The position numbers and the translations under genes were made by a program. 64,000 nt of DNA. It comes from Salibacterium lacus. GTDB lineage: Bacteria > Bacillota > Bacilli > Bacillales > Marinococcaceae. The DNA is taken from NCBI RefSeq assembly GCF_042684865.1, contig NZ_JBHUML010000003.1:310001-374000 (forward strand), read 5' to 3'. Shown one piece after another: positions 16,313 through 25,603 of this stretch. Under the pieces are notes generated by a model. That model saw only the letters and a program-made list of their open reading frames with translations, had not been told where the DNA came from and ran no database searches. Positions within the stretch are counted from its first letter, which is position 1; every line of letters starts with the position of its first letter.

Positions 16313-19300
16313 CTATTTTTTGCCGGAACACAGACGAAATCTAAAATGGAACGGCTGTGTGTATAACTGATATTTTTCAAGTACATCTGGTCCACAACTT
16401 GCGGATCCTAATCCATGCTTTCTATGGTCTATATCAACGATAAAATGGTCCTGTTTTATCAACTCGTACTGATGCCTGGCCTGCTCTATATTTTTCTGGG
16501 TATACTCCTGCACAGTAAAGTCAAAGTTTTCCTCTAGCGCCTGAACAGTTAAAAAGCTCATATCAAATTGCATTACCATTTGTCTTACTTGATGACGGTT
16601 TCCGTTCTCCTGTGGATACACGTAAGGTGTTGACAGGTCAGAAGGAATCGCAGTCCACGCACCTCTTCGAACAGACTCACGGCTGTCTGGGTAAGCCTCC
16701 CCTGGTCCCAGACCAAGCCAGGTTACCTGCTGGAGTGCTTTAGGTAAAATGAATTCAACACCGACTCTCGGAATTGTTTTAGGATAATTCCCCCGTGGTT
16801 CAATCGTAATATCTACATCAATAATTCCTATCGCATTGATGTAATATTTCCATATTACATCCAAGGCCCAATCCAATCCCGGGGCAGCGACAGTTTCTTG
16901 TACTGTCATTTGTACTGCTGCATCAATCTTGGTAAGCTCTACGCTTTTACAGCGGGTATGCAAATAATTTAACCCTTGTGTTTCCCAATTATTCTGAGCC
17001 AAGTAATCATTATCTGTCAGCGCCCTCCATAAGTTTAGTTTAGGACCCCGCTCCATTAACATCTCATCATTTTGTTTCCAGTGAATCATCATTCCTGTCT
17101 GTTTACAAAACTTAAAATGCACATCGTGATTACTTATCTCCCATTCTGAGGATGTTTCATTCACTTCAAGCTTCTCATTCCCTGCAGGTGTTACCCCTGT
17201 TTCTTCAGGTATAGATGCTTCCTGCAGCACATGCTCGCTCCACGCAACAATATGACCTTCTTCAGCCCATGATGTATCTTCTTTCAGCATGCATTCCACT
17301 AACATTACTACCTCTTGTGCTACAGCTGCTTCTTTCGTTTTGAAAGGTACGCTGATCAACTGCGATGAATGGGGAGGAACGTTCACATTTTTTATGTCAC
17401 CGGATTCGACAATCGTTCCATCAATGTGAACCTGCCATCGAAAAATCAAATGACCCGTACCAAGAAAATCATACTCGTTCACAAACCAAAACTGTTCATT
17501 TTTATCCTTCTTAACCCGTACCGGCTCGATATTTTTTTTATATTCCCGAAGGGCTGGTGAAGGCGTACGATCCGGGAGTACCAGGCCATCAATAATAAAG
17601 TTTCCGTCATGTGGATACTCCCCGAAATCACCACCATAGGCAAAGTAATCACTACCGTCACCGGCAGCGCTTAAAATACCTTGATCTATCCATTCCCACA
17701 CAAATCCACCCTGGAGTCTTTCATATTTTTGAATCGTATCCCAATATTCTTTAAGTCCACCTGGTCCATTGCCCATTGCATGAGCATATTCACATAAAAT
17801 ATGAGGTTTGTTGTAATCCTTTTGTGAACCGATTAATTCCAAATCGTCAACATCTGTATACATAGTGGTGAACACATCAGAAACAGTTGGTTCAATGGTT
17901 GCTTTTTCCGCAGCGGATGCTTCATCCATCAATTTCCTGATTTCACCTTCGTAATGAAGGAGACGGTCTGGATCACGTCCTTTGGCCCATTCTGCCATGG
18001 CCTTATGATTCGAACCAAAACCGGACTCATTTCCAAGCGACCACATGATAATAGATGGGTGGTTCTTGTCCCGTTCAATCATGCGCTCCATCCTGTCAAT
18101 AAAAGCAGACTTCCATTGGTCATCCTGACTCAACTGACTCCAATTACCAATTATATTAAATCCGTGGCATTCTAAATCCGCTTCGTCTATCACGTAAAGC
18201 CCGTAACGGTTACACAAATCATAAAATGCCGGAGAGTTTGGATAATGCGCAGTACGCACGGCATTAATATTATACTGTTTCATCAAACGTACATCTTCTT
18301 CCATGCGCCCTTCACTTACTACGCGTCCAGTTTCAGGGTCGTGATCATGACGATTCACCCCTTTCAAAGTGATTGCAGTACCATTAACGAGAAAAAGTCC
18401 ATTTTTTAATTCTACAGAACGGAAACCAACATCCTGCACAACCCTGTCCATTTCTGTATTATTTCTATTCTTTATGACGATAATCAATTGATACAGATAA
18501 GGGATTTCAGCTGACCATTTCCGGGGATTTTTCACTTTAATGTCTGCATCTTCTCCTGTTTGACTGACTCGAAGTTTAGTAAAACCTATTTCGTTATGAC
18601 CATCATATAAATAGAGTTCTATGTCATGCCCTTGATCTTCGTCATTGGTTTGTACATTTATTTTACAAACAGCATCTTTATATTCTTCATCAAGAATAGT
18701 GCGAACAAAGAAATCTTTTATATAAATGGGAGGTTTCACTTGGATATAAACATCACGAAAAATACCACTGAGCCACCACATATCCTGGTCTTCAATATAA
18801 CTTCCATCTGACCACTGATAAACCTGTACCGCTAAACAATTTTCACTTTCCTTCACGAAAGAAGTAATATCAAATTCACTTGGCATTCTACTGCCCTGGC
18901 TGTACCCGACTTCTTCTCCATTCATCCAAATGTGAAAAGCGCTGTCCACGCCTTCAAACGTTAAAAATACATGGTGATCTTCAGGTATACGTTCCACAGT
19001 AAACATTCGTCGATAACTCCCAGTTGGGTTATCGGATGGGATATACGGCGGATCAATGGGGAAGGGATACACAATATTTGTGTAATGTGGTGCACCATAA
19101 CCATGAAGCTGCCAATGTGACGGTACAATAAGTGTATCCCAGTCTATATCGGTGAAATCAGATTGAAAAAACAGTTCCGGTGCCTGCTCGGGAGATGACG
19201 CATAATGGAATTTCCACTCTCCATTCAACGACTTGATATTCTTTTTATCACCGGCAATATCTTTGGATACAAACGAAGCACACGACGGTCGACGGTTTCG

Positions 19301-19336
19301 CTGCAACGTTGTCATGCTTTCCCAATCTCTCAGCAT
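16313..19336 (-). CDS. lacZ: Beta-galactosidase, GH2
   Basis: Hydrolyses terminal beta-galactosides such as lactose or galacto-oligosaccharides in the cytosol. About 1007 residues, E. coli LacZ-like length. Domain order: sugar-binding jelly roll (IVPSHWQLHGYGAPHYTN), Ig-like linker, TIM barrel, then the Bgal small-chain domain. The acid/base Glu is in MWSLGNESGFG near residue 435 and the nucleophile Glu in ILCEYAHAMGN near residue 515. NRHDHDPETGRV is also a family hallmark. ATG 19336 is preferred (GGAAGGAG 7 nt upstream) over the TTG two codons earlier. Last intact gene of the ABC-lac operon, 46 nt after the permease. A TTAACAATATG motif in that gap may be a control site. Confidence 0.95.
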   Translation of the reverse strand: MLRDWESMTTLQRNRRPSCASFVSKDIAGDKKNIKSLNGEWKFHYASSPEQAPELFFQSDFTDIDWDTLIVPSHWQLHGYGAPHYTNIVYPFPIDPPYIPSDNPTGSYRRMFTVERIPEDHHVFLTFEGVDSAFHIWMNGEEVGYSQGSRMPSEFDITSFVKESENCLAVQVYQWSDGSYIEDQDMWWLSGIFRDVYIQVKPPIYIKDFFVRTILDEEYKDAVCKINVQTNDEDQGHDIELYLYDGHNEIGFTKLRVSQTGEDADIKVKNPRKWSAEIPYLYQLIIVIKNRNNTEMDRVVQDVGFRSVELKNGLFLVNGTAITLKGVNRHDHDPETGRVVSEGRMEEDVRLMKQYNINAVRTAHYPNSPAFYDLCNRYGLYVIDEADLECHGFNIIGNWSQLSQDDQWKSAFIDRMERMIERDKNHPSIIMWSLGNESGFGSNHKAMAEWAKGRDPDRLLHYEGEIRKLMDEASAAEKATIEPTVSDVFTTMYTDVDDLELIGSQKDYNKPHILCEYAHAMGNGPGGLKEYWDTIQKYERLQGGFVWEWIDQGILSAAGDGSDYFAYGGDFGEYPHDGNFIIDGLVLPDRTPSPALREYKKNIEPVRVKKDKNEQFWFVNEYDFLGTGHLIFRWQVHIDGTIVESGDIKNVNVPPHSSQLISVPFKTKEAAVAQEVVMLVECMLKEDTSWAEEGHIVAWSEHVLQEASIPEETGVTPAGNEKLEVNETSSEWEISNHDVHFKFCKQTGMMIHWKQNDEMLMERGPKLNLWRALTDNDYLAQNNWETQGLNYLHTRCKSVELTKIDAAVQMTVQETVAAPGLDWALDVIWKYYINAIGIIDVDITIEPRGNYPKTIPRVGVEFILPKALQQVTWLGLGPGEAYPDSRESVRRGAWTAIPSDLSTPYVYPQENGNRHQVRQMVMQFDMSFLTVQALEENFDFTVQEYTQKNIEQARHQYELIKQDHFIVDIDHRKHGLGSASCGPDVLEKYQLYTQPFHFRFRLCSGKK

Positions 19337-19352
19337 ACTCAATCTCCTTCCC

Positions 19353-19368
19353 TTAACAATATGTTATG
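19353..19368. promoter_or_regulatory. Candidate operator repeat TTAACAATATGYTATG (copy 1)
   Basis: Identical in 15 of 16 positions to 25093-25108. Contains AACA-ATA-TGTT, an imperfect dyad. Sits in the gap ahead of lacZ. The regulator is unknown. Confidence 0.35.
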
Positions 19369-19382
19369 CTGCTTGGTTGAGA

Positions 19383-20213
19383 CTAATCTTTTAAACCTGA
19401 GGTCGCTTGACTATCCATAATGTAACGTTGAAATACAAAGAATAGAACAACCATTGGCAGGATAGAAATAACAGATGCAGATAATAGCAGCGGCCAGTCA
19501 ATACTGTTGGCACCGACTATATTTCTCAATGCTATCTGCAGTGTATAATTCTCAGGGCTGCTTATCACTATAAGGGGCCATATATAGTCATTCCAACGCC
19601 ACTGAAAGGAGAAAATTGCCAATGTAATAATTATCGGTTTTGAAATGGGCAGCATCAACCGGAAAAATGTTTTCCCTTCACTTGCTCCATCTATCCTGGC
19701 AGATTCCAGTAAGTCATCCGGTACAGTCAAGAAGAATTGGCGGAACATAAATATTCCCGTGGCTGTACTAATTGACGGAACGATTAATCCTGCTAAGCTG
19801 TCATATAAACCTAACGTTTGAATGACAGTAAAAGTGGGATTCATGATCACTTCTGTTGGAAGCATGGTTGTAGCTAATATACATATAAAAAACACACTCA
19901 ACCATTTGTACTTATATTTTGCCAGCGCAAATCCACAGGAAGCACTTGCTAAAATGGTTAGCACGGTTGTCACTACGGTTACAATGCTGGTATTAACAAA
20001 GTAACGAAGAAAATTCATTGTAGTCCAAGCATATTCATAGTTTTCTATAGTAGGCTCTTCCGGCAGAAAACTTAAAGGATAATCAAATAATTCCCCGCCT
20101 GGTTTAAAGGAACTTAACAAAAGCCATAGTATTGGAAATATAAACAGAAAGACCATAAAATACATCAAAATGGTAAGAAATATGGAAGATTGGTTTTCTT
20201 TAAATTTCAACAT
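19383..20213 (-). CDS. Sugar ABC transporter permease, MalG type
   Basis: About 277 residues with six predicted membrane helices. The EAA loop contacting the ATPase is ESARIDGASEGKTFFRLMLPISKP near residue 180. ATG 20213 overlaps the preceding permease stop as TAATG, with AAAGGTGG 8 nt upstream; a GTG at 20225 is the alternative. Partner of the 20213-21100 permease and the lipoprotein at 23659. No ATPase gene is present, so the operon probably relies on a shared MsmX-type ATPase, as other Bacillus CUT1 importers do. Imports the oligosaccharide hydrolysed by LacZ, by context. Confidence 0.93.
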   Translation of the reverse strand: MLKFKENQSSIFLTILMYFMVFLFIFPILWLLLSSFKPGGELFDYPLSFLPEEPTIENYEYAWTTMNFLRYFVNTSIVTVVTTVLTILASASCGFALAKYKYKWLSVFFICILATTMLPTEVIMNPTFTVIQTLGLYDSLAGLIVPSISTATGIFMFRQFFLTVPDDLLESARIDGASEGKTFFRLMLPISKPIIITLAIFSFQWRWNDYIWPLIVISSPENYTLQIALRNIVGANSIDWPLLLSASVISILPMVVLFFVFQRYIMDSQATSGLKD

Positions 20214-21100
20214 TAGTTTTGCCACCTTTTTTCACTTCGAAGTTGCAGTAGAGAAAACACCAATAATAGTACAAATAGAATCATAGAAGCTGCACTGGCG
20301 TATCCTACATCCAATTTGTTGAAACCTGTATCATAAATATATTGAACCAACAGTGTTGTATCAGAGCCAGGGCCGCCATTAGTGAGGGATTGAACCAGAG
20401 GAAACTCTTTCATTAAATTAAAGACCGAGAGCAAAACCACCATAAATGAAGTGGGTCTTAACGCCGGCAGAGTAATATGCCAAAACTTCTGTATAGTATT
20501 TGCACCATCAATTTTTGCAGCATCATAATATGTGCCAGGAATATTAACTAACGCACTCATAAACAAAAGCATATTAAAAGCTGTACCAATCCAAACCGAT
20601 GCAAAAAACAAAACGGCAAAAGCCATAATTCCATTCGAAAACCATGATACTGAGCTCAAACCCAAATTTTCTAAAATGAAATTCACAAAGCCGAAGCTTT
20701 CACCAAATAACCAACGCCATATTACACCTGCAATAATAGGAGAAATTAACCACGGAAAGAAAAAAGCAATTTTAGCCAGCCCTTTTCCTTTTGTTTGATA
20801 ACTTGTAAGTAACAAGGAAACTCCTAATGATACACAGTAAATCAATGGAACGCCTATACCGGCATAAACTATAGTTCTGAACAATGCACCATAGAAACTT
20901 CCATCCTGGAATAATTGAATGTAATTATTCAGTCCTATAAATGATGCACTGATACCTGAATAATCAGTGAAAGAATAATATAACCCTAAAAGGGCAGGAC
21001 CTAAAAAGAAAATGATAAATAAAATTAAGTTAGTGCCTATAAAGGCTAAGGCCCAAAGGGCTTTTTGATTTTTAATCAACTTTCTCATCCCCTTCACCAT
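20213..21100 (-). CDS. Sugar ABC transporter permease, MalF type
   Basis: 295 residues and six to seven membrane helices. The EAA loop is YYDAAKIDGANTIQKFWHITLPALRP near residue 200, and LTNGGPGSDT is the usual CUT1 MalF motif. It overlaps the 3' end of the 830-residue protein by 29 nt. ATG 21100 and ATG 21088 are both possible; the latter lies directly on GAAGGGG, so the upstream one is used. Paired with the MalG-type permease through a TAATG stop-start. Confidence 0.93.
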   Translation of the reverse strand: MVKGMRKLIKNQKALWALAFIGTNLILFIIFFLGPALLGLYYSFTDYSGISASFIGLNNYIQLFQDGSFYGALFRTIVYAGIGVPLIYCVSLGVSLLLTSYQTKGKGLAKIAFFFPWLISPIIAGVIWRWLFGESFGFVNFILENLGLSSVSWFSNGIMAFAVLFFASVWIGTAFNMLLFMSALVNIPGTYYDAAKIDGANTIQKFWHITLPALRPTSFMVVLLSVFNLMKEFPLVQSLTNGGPGSDTTLLVQYIYDTGFNKLDVGYASAASMILFVLLLVFSLLQLRSEKRWQN

Positions 21101-23564
21101 CCACGTTTAACTTTTGGTATTCAACATCTTGACTTGAAGAATACTTTTTTAATAGTCCATTTATATAAAGTTCATCTTCTTCACTTAACTTCAAATCACC
21201 ATGCTGGAAGTCTTTTACAAAAAATTCGCTTGAACTGTGTTTGATTCTACCTCTTTTAAGTTTCTCCATAAAATCTTTGAAAGCCCCTGCTTCTTTATAT
21301 GACGAGCATTTAATTACATAATACTGCTCTGAACCGTAAGATCGTACTTCACGATAAACAGTAGCTTTTTCCTTTACAGGTACAAATCCAGTCTCTGAAT
21401 AAATACCAACATAAGCATTTCCTTTACGCACAAATAACCAATTGTCAAATATATTCACTTCATCCATGTCCCATACAGGTAAATAAACGTGTGTAATTTT
21501 ATAATCATCATATTGAAATTTATATTTCATCAGCATTATATTTTTATGTTGTCTAATGACTGGACAACGGCCGTTACCAGCCCAGAAACTTGGGCGATTC
21601 TTCCCACTGAATGCTGTTTCCCCAGGATTATTAATCCACATCGTAGTGTTTTCATTTCCAAGGGAGACGTTCATTACATGCTGCTGATGACCTTTCTCAT
21701 ACGGAGAAATATTCATGGCGCCAGCTAATGAATATTCTTTGGTTTTGTATACATATGAATATATCTGCTTTATACCCTGTGTATATTCAGCAAGCATTGC
21801 TTGATTGTCTTCCATTCGGACAATCTCCTGATATTCTGGAGGGGTATACTGTGACAAGCAGAACCAAACCGGTGCACGCAAAGAATGATTGAAATAGCCT
21901 TCTCCCCAAAGAATATAGGAAATGTTGGAGATTTCACTGTTTTCCATTGCTTTTAAGTCATGTTCATAGACTCTCCCATAAGTAGACGCCATCGTTTTTC
22001 CGTGCATATTAATAGCTATCACTTTAAACGTTTTATCTAAAGCTTTTTTTGCTAATTCCTGAATATCTTTATCAGGGGCAGATTCGTACAAGCTGTAAAA
22101 ACCAATTAAATCAATTGGAAGATACGTAGTTGAATTCCACTCTGCAAAACCGTATTCAAAAAAGTTATCGAACCAATGCAGCAAGCGTGTTCTTCCAAGC
22201 ACGTACTGTTCCCATCCCATTCTCTTACTTACTTGAAACACTTCTTCAGCAAATAAGTGTCCAGCTAAGTATTGAGATACGTGAAATAAAAATGCGTGAT
22301 TTTCGCTGAAATACCACATGACATCATCACCGGGTTCATCTATCCAATATCTGAAATTCAAAGATAAACGCTTGATATCGTCTTGCAGCTGCTTAGGAAA
22401 AAAAGAGTTTTTCATTTGAAAAACAGCTAGTAACGGAGCCAATCTGAAATCTGCACAATCTTCTTTCTGCTCAATTTCTTGAAAACAACTGCGTAAAGCT
22501 TGTTCTGTACGATTATCCAAATAGTTGGAATACATCAATTTTGCTATTCCAACATTCAAATCATTTTGTTCTAAATTTGCAAAGTATTTAAGAGATTCTC
22601 TCTTTCTTGTTTCCAACTTCCAATATGGTTCCATAACCATATCTCTGTCCATAAATAACGATACAGTAAGAGTCCTATACACATATAGATTATCTGAAAC
22701 TCGAATTCCAAAAGTGAATTCATTCAAACCAGATAAATTATAATCTTGACTTTTCCCCATAGTTATTACTTTGTTATCGTTTAACTTTATGTCAAATTCA
22801 GGAGAAGATTGGTTTGTTGTGAACACTGGATTAACCAGTTTGTTTTTATTTATTTCCACTACCATGTTGGGATCCAGAGATCCATCCAAAGAAGAAGGAG
22901 ATATTAATGTTAATTCTTCGTTTTTATATATGTCCTTTTCAAAATGCAACTGATCCAAATACTCTTCTGCCATTTTTATTTTAATTGGATCTTCATTCAC
23001 CAATAAGTAATTTTCTAATTCTCTATGATCCTGATATATTAACTCAAAGTAATAATTAATATCGCGCTCTGCTAAATCTTCCAGTAATACAACGATTTCG
23101 TTTTCTCCTGCTTGTAGGGATAAGTTTATATTTTCCGTTGAAGGAATGTTTCTAGTAAAAGGAGAGAATGTCACTTGACGCTGCTTATTCACCCATATAT
23201 CTACACTTCCGCAGGTAATTACTCTAAATGACAGAGTTTGCTCATCATTCGTTTTAATAAATGTTTTAGCGTAAGTTTTTAAAACATGGGGAGTAGTGAT
23301 AAAAGAGGAAAAATCAAATCTCGAACTTTCAAATGGAAAATAAATGTTTTCAAACACCTCCATTTCAGGGTATTCATTTTCCATTCTCTGTTGAAGATAC
23401 TGACTTCGCAAAGGATATTCAACTTGTCTATATTCTTCTGTTAGATTTACTGGTTCATAAAAAACGGCAGGGTCAGAATCAAAAGGGATAATGTATGGAC
23501 CCGAGTACATCCACCTGTTTAATCTATCTCCGTTATTGATATTAAAATTGTAATAATTCAGCAT
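21072..23564 (-). CDS. Unclassified 830-residue protein of the lac operon, possible carbohydrate-active enzyme
   Basis: I do not recognise the family. ATG 23564 follows GGAGGA by 6 nt. No signal peptide or membrane segment, so it is probably cytosolic. Roughly residues 80-200 look like a galactose-binding beta sandwich (VDIWVNKQRQVTFSPF, then LSLQAGENEIVVLLEDL), as in GH2 accessory domains. Residues 350-600 are helix-rich and aromatic, with DDVMWYFSENHAFLFHVSQYL and WNSTTYLPIDLIGFYSLYE, which suggests an alpha/alpha barrel as in some lyases and hydrolases. The C-terminal part looks beta-rich (YDDYKITHVYLPVWDMDEVNIFDNW). It lies between the binding protein and both permeases, so it should act on the imported sugar. 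Alternatives include a polysaccharide lyase or a structural sugar-binding protein. Confidence 0.8.
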   Translation of the reverse strand: MLNYYNFNINNGDRLNRWMYSGPYIIPFDSDPAVFYEPVNLTEEYRQVEYPLRSQYLQQRMENEYPEMEVFENIYFPFESSRFDFSSFITTPHVLKTYAKTFIKTNDEQTLSFRVITCGSVDIWVNKQRQVTFSPFTRNIPSTENINLSLQAGENEIVVLLEDLAERDINYYFELIYQDHRELENYLLVNEDPIKIKMAEEYLDQLHFEKDIYKNEELTLISPSSLDGSLDPNMVVEINKNKLVNPVFTTNQSSPEFDIKLNDNKVITMGKSQDYNLSGLNEFTFGIRVSDNLYVYRTLTVSLFMDRDMVMEPYWKLETRKRESLKYFANLEQNDLNVGIAKLMYSNYLDNRTEQALRSCFQEIEQKEDCADFRLAPLLAVFQMKNSFFPKQLQDDIKRLSLNFRYWIDEPGDDVMWYFSENHAFLFHVSQYLAGHLFAEEVFQVSKRMGWEQYVLGRTRLLHWFDNFFEYGFAEWNSTTYLPIDLIGFYSLYESAPDKDIQELAKKALDKTFKVIAINMHGKTMASTYGRVYEHDLKAMENSEISNISYILWGEGYFNHSLRAPVWFCLSQYTPPEYQEIVRMEDNQAMLAEYTQGIKQIYSYVYKTKEYSLAGAMNISPYEKGHQQHVMNVSLGNENTTMWINNPGETAFSGKNRPSFWAGNGRCPVIRQHKNIMLMKYKFQYDDYKITHVYLPVWDMDEVNIFDNWLFVRKGNAYVGIYSETGFVPVKEKATVYREVRSYGSEQYYVIKCSSYKEAGAFKDFMEKLKRGRIKHSSSEFFVKDFQHGDLKLSEEDELYINGLLKKYSSSQDVEYQKLNVDGEGDEKVD

Positions 23565-23580
23565 AATAATTCCTCCAAAA

Positions 23581-23641
23581 TAAGTCCACGAACCAACTTC
23601 AAACATTTATTATTTTGTTACAGTCGGTTCGTGGAGACTTA
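23581..23641 (-). promoter_or_regulatory. Intercistronic hairpin between binding-protein gene and downstream operon
   Basis: Inverted repeat CCACGAACC/GGTTCGTGG extended by TAAGT/ACTTA with one bulge and a loop of about 22 nt. No clear T run. Such hairpins often stabilise the upstream binding-protein mRNA. Confidence 0.6.
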
Positions 23642-23658
23642 GGTCAGTTCAATCTAAA

Positions 23659-24897
23659 TTAATTGTCACCATATGCTTCTGTATAGGCATCGGTCGTATT
23701 ATTAAGAGCTTCTTCTATTGATTTATCGTTATTTAAGACACCAATTACTTCTTCACGTAACACGTTGTCAACACTTTCTTCAGCTGTTAATTGCTTTGCA
23801 ACAAATTCTGTCTGCATATACGAGGATACTTCTGCCGATGCATCAATTTCATTTTGATATACTTCAAAGCTCTCCTGCGCAAACTGATAATCCACTTCAG
23901 CGTTCTCAACTACAGGTAAATACCCACCAACCTGCGACATTTGTTCATGATTTTCTTTCTTATAAAGCCAGCTGATGAAGTCATTAGTTGCTTCTTCATT
24001 TCCTGTACCATCAAAAGCTGCAATATAGTTTCCACCTAAATTAGTCGCTCTGTTATCTTCTTTCGGCATATAGACGGAAGCCCATTCAAAGTTGGTCACA
24101 TTTTCAGAAAAGTCTTGAAGTTGCCAATTGCCAGACATATACGCTGCTACTCTGCCGCTTTTGAACAATGAAGCTGCATTAGCGCCTGAAGTCCATACGT
24201 TTTTAGGCATTACTCCTTCGTTATTAAGCTGTGTGAAATATTCTATTCCTTCTTTAGTTTCCTGATTCACTTGATATTCACCATTATCATTAGGTCTTAT
24301 GCCCTCACTTCCGAATTGGTACAGCATGGTTAATAAACGATGCTGTGATTGATCCATTACAAATCCGTATTCCGCGTTGGTGTTTTCTGTTACTTTATTA
24401 ACGGAAGAAGTGAATTCTTCCCAGGTCCAGATATCATCTTCACTTGTTGGATATTCAACTCCAGCTTCTTCAAACAAGTCTTTATTCACAAACATACCGA
24501 CGGCTGTAAGATCTAATGGTAATGCTTTCACTTTACCTTCTACTTCTATGAAAAGACTTTCATCTACGTTTCTCTCTTTTCCTATGTCAGCTAAATTAAG
24601 CAATTGATCCTTCCATAGCGGTGAAAATTTTGTAGTTCTTATTAATTCCGGAGGGTTTCCGTCTCTAACCATATTTGTAACCCTGGTTGCCATATCTTCA
24701 TATGGCACATCAACTACTTTGACATTAGCATCATTTTCTTCGTTGTATTTCTCCGCCATTGTTGATATAGCATTTCCTTCAACGCTGTCTCCAGAAACTA
24801 AAAATTCAATGGAATTATCTGAGCTGCTCCCAGAATTGCCACATGCCGTAAGAAAAACAATCAATAGTAATGCCAAAAACCCAATACCTTTCTTCAT
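23659..24897 (-). CDS. Extracellular sugar-binding lipoprotein of ABC importer
   Basis: 412 residues. Type II signal peptide MKKGIGFLALLLIVFLTACG, with the lipobox LTAC placing the lipidated Cys near position 19. The mature protein has family 1 solute-binding features: SVEGNAISTMAEKYNEEN, a hinge region DIWTWEEFTSSVNKV, and MSGNWQLQDF. First gene of the operon, behind a consensus SigA promoter with a cre. A hairpin follows the gene, consistent with higher expression than the permeases. Ligand by context: a galactose-containing oligosaccharide. Confidence 0.93.
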   Translation of the reverse strand: MKKGIGFLALLLIVFLTACGNSGSSSDNSIEFLVSGDSVEGNAISTMAEKYNEENDANVKVVDVPYEDMATRVTNMVRDGNPPELIRTTKFSPLWKDQLLNLADIGKERNVDESLFIEVEGKVKALPLDLTAVGMFVNKDLFEEAGVEYPTSEDDIWTWEEFTSSVNKVTENTNAEYGFVMDQSQHRLLTMLYQFGSEGIRPNDNGEYQVNQETKEGIEYFTQLNNEGVMPKNVWTSGANAASLFKSGRVAAYMSGNWQLQDFSENVTNFEWASVYMPKEDNRATNLGGNYIAAFDGTGNEEATNDFISWLYKKENHEQMSQVGGYLPVVENAEVDYQFAQESFEVYQNEIDASAEVSSYMQTEFVAKQLTAEESVDNVLREEVIGVLNNDKSIEEALNNTTDAYTEAYGDN

Positions 24898-24937
24898 TAA
24901 ACGCTCCTCCTTTTTAGTAAAAGCTTACTGTCATTTT

Positions 24938-24966
24938 ATAATAAACCGCTTTCAAACAATTGTCAA
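24938..24966 (-). promoter_or_regulatory. SigA promoter of the ABC-lac operon
   Basis: -35 TTGACA (24961-24966), 17-nt spacer, -10 TATTAT (24938-24943). It lies 41 nt upstream of the binding-protein ATG, which has a GGAGGAG-type site. Confidence 0.85.
24941..24956 (-). promoter_or_regulatory. Catabolite-responsive element in the lac promoter spacer
   Basis: TTTGAAAGCGGTTTAT differs from WTGNAANCGNWNNCW only at the last C. It covers the spacer and part of the -10, so CcpA binding would exclude polymerase. Confidence 0.6.
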
Positions 24967-25225
24967 CTCATGATAATATGATTAACTTAAAAACCATCAA
25001 AAATCAAAAGTTACCCAATTTATGGGCGAATAATACCATTGTTAATGATTTTTAGCTTGTATAATCTTTTAAAAAAAATAATCTACCCTATATTAACAAT
25101 ATGCTATGATTGGTTCTAATGGTTTCAAATTTTATGAAACACTCTACACTTAATAAAGTTTTTTTCTTACTTCGTGCTTCACTAGTTTGCTGTAAAGATA
25201 GATGGCCTGTCTTTAATTATTCGAC
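24967..25225. other. AT-rich gene-free leader region upstream of the lac promoter
   Basis: No gene supported. It contains a second copy of the TTAACAATATG motif (25093-25108) and a TATAAT at about 25055 facing the plus strand. Confidence 0.4.
25093..25108. promoter_or_regulatory. Candidate operator repeat TTAACAATATGYTATG (copy 2)
   Basis: Matches the motif ahead of lacZ at 15 of 16 positions. About 127 nt upstream of the lac operon -35. Confidence 0.35.
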
Positions 25226-25250
25226 ACTATTTCCCGGGAAATAGTTTTTT
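25226..25250 (+). terminator. Perfect palindrome with T run
   Basis: 20-bp perfect palindrome centred on CCCGGG, followed by six T. It resembles a plus-strand terminator, though no gene reads into it. Confidence 0.5.
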
Positions 25251-25312
25251 GATGCCGGCTGCTGAAAGAACTCGAATGACGCACCATTCCCTCTACCCAA
25301 CCGTATAACCTT

Positions 25313-25601
25313 AAAAAGAGTCTGGGACAAAAGAAAAATAGGCAGAAGAAGACACGAACGTCTTCTGGCGCTGTTTAGAAGTCGCATAGCAGCGGAGCCA
25401 AAATACTTCGACTCCTGCGGGAACAGCACGAGTCTCAAGACCCCGCAGGAAGTGGGTTTCTTCCGAGGAGGCTTGAGCTGCCCGCGGAAAGCGAAGCATT
25501 TTGGCGCAGCGATTTATCTTAGGAACGAAAAATACCGAACGATTTTTTCAAATCGTTCGGTATTTTTCTATTGTATATAGGTTTTGTCCCAACCTCTTTT
25601 T
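25313..25601. mobile_element. MITE-like element with TGGGACAAAA inverted termini
   Basis: 289 bp bounded by inverted repeats of about 20 bp, AAAAAGAGNNTGGGACAAAA, 18 of 20 matching. The inside holds an inverted CCTGCGGG/CCCGCAGG pair, a CCCGCGGAAAGCGAAGC segment and a 16-bp hairpin (25531-25567, CCGAACGATT/AATCGTTCGG). Open frames within are not conserved. It ends 2 nt from the GH31 stop and probably ends that transcript. A partial inverse copy lies at 2976-3085. Similar elements are common between genes in Bacillaceae, from memory. Confidence 0.65.
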
Positions 25602-25603
25602 GT

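Noticed and set aside
25217..25499. Two minus-strand open frames of 62 and 73 codons
   Set aside because: They lie in the MITE-like element and reflect its GC-rich palindromes.
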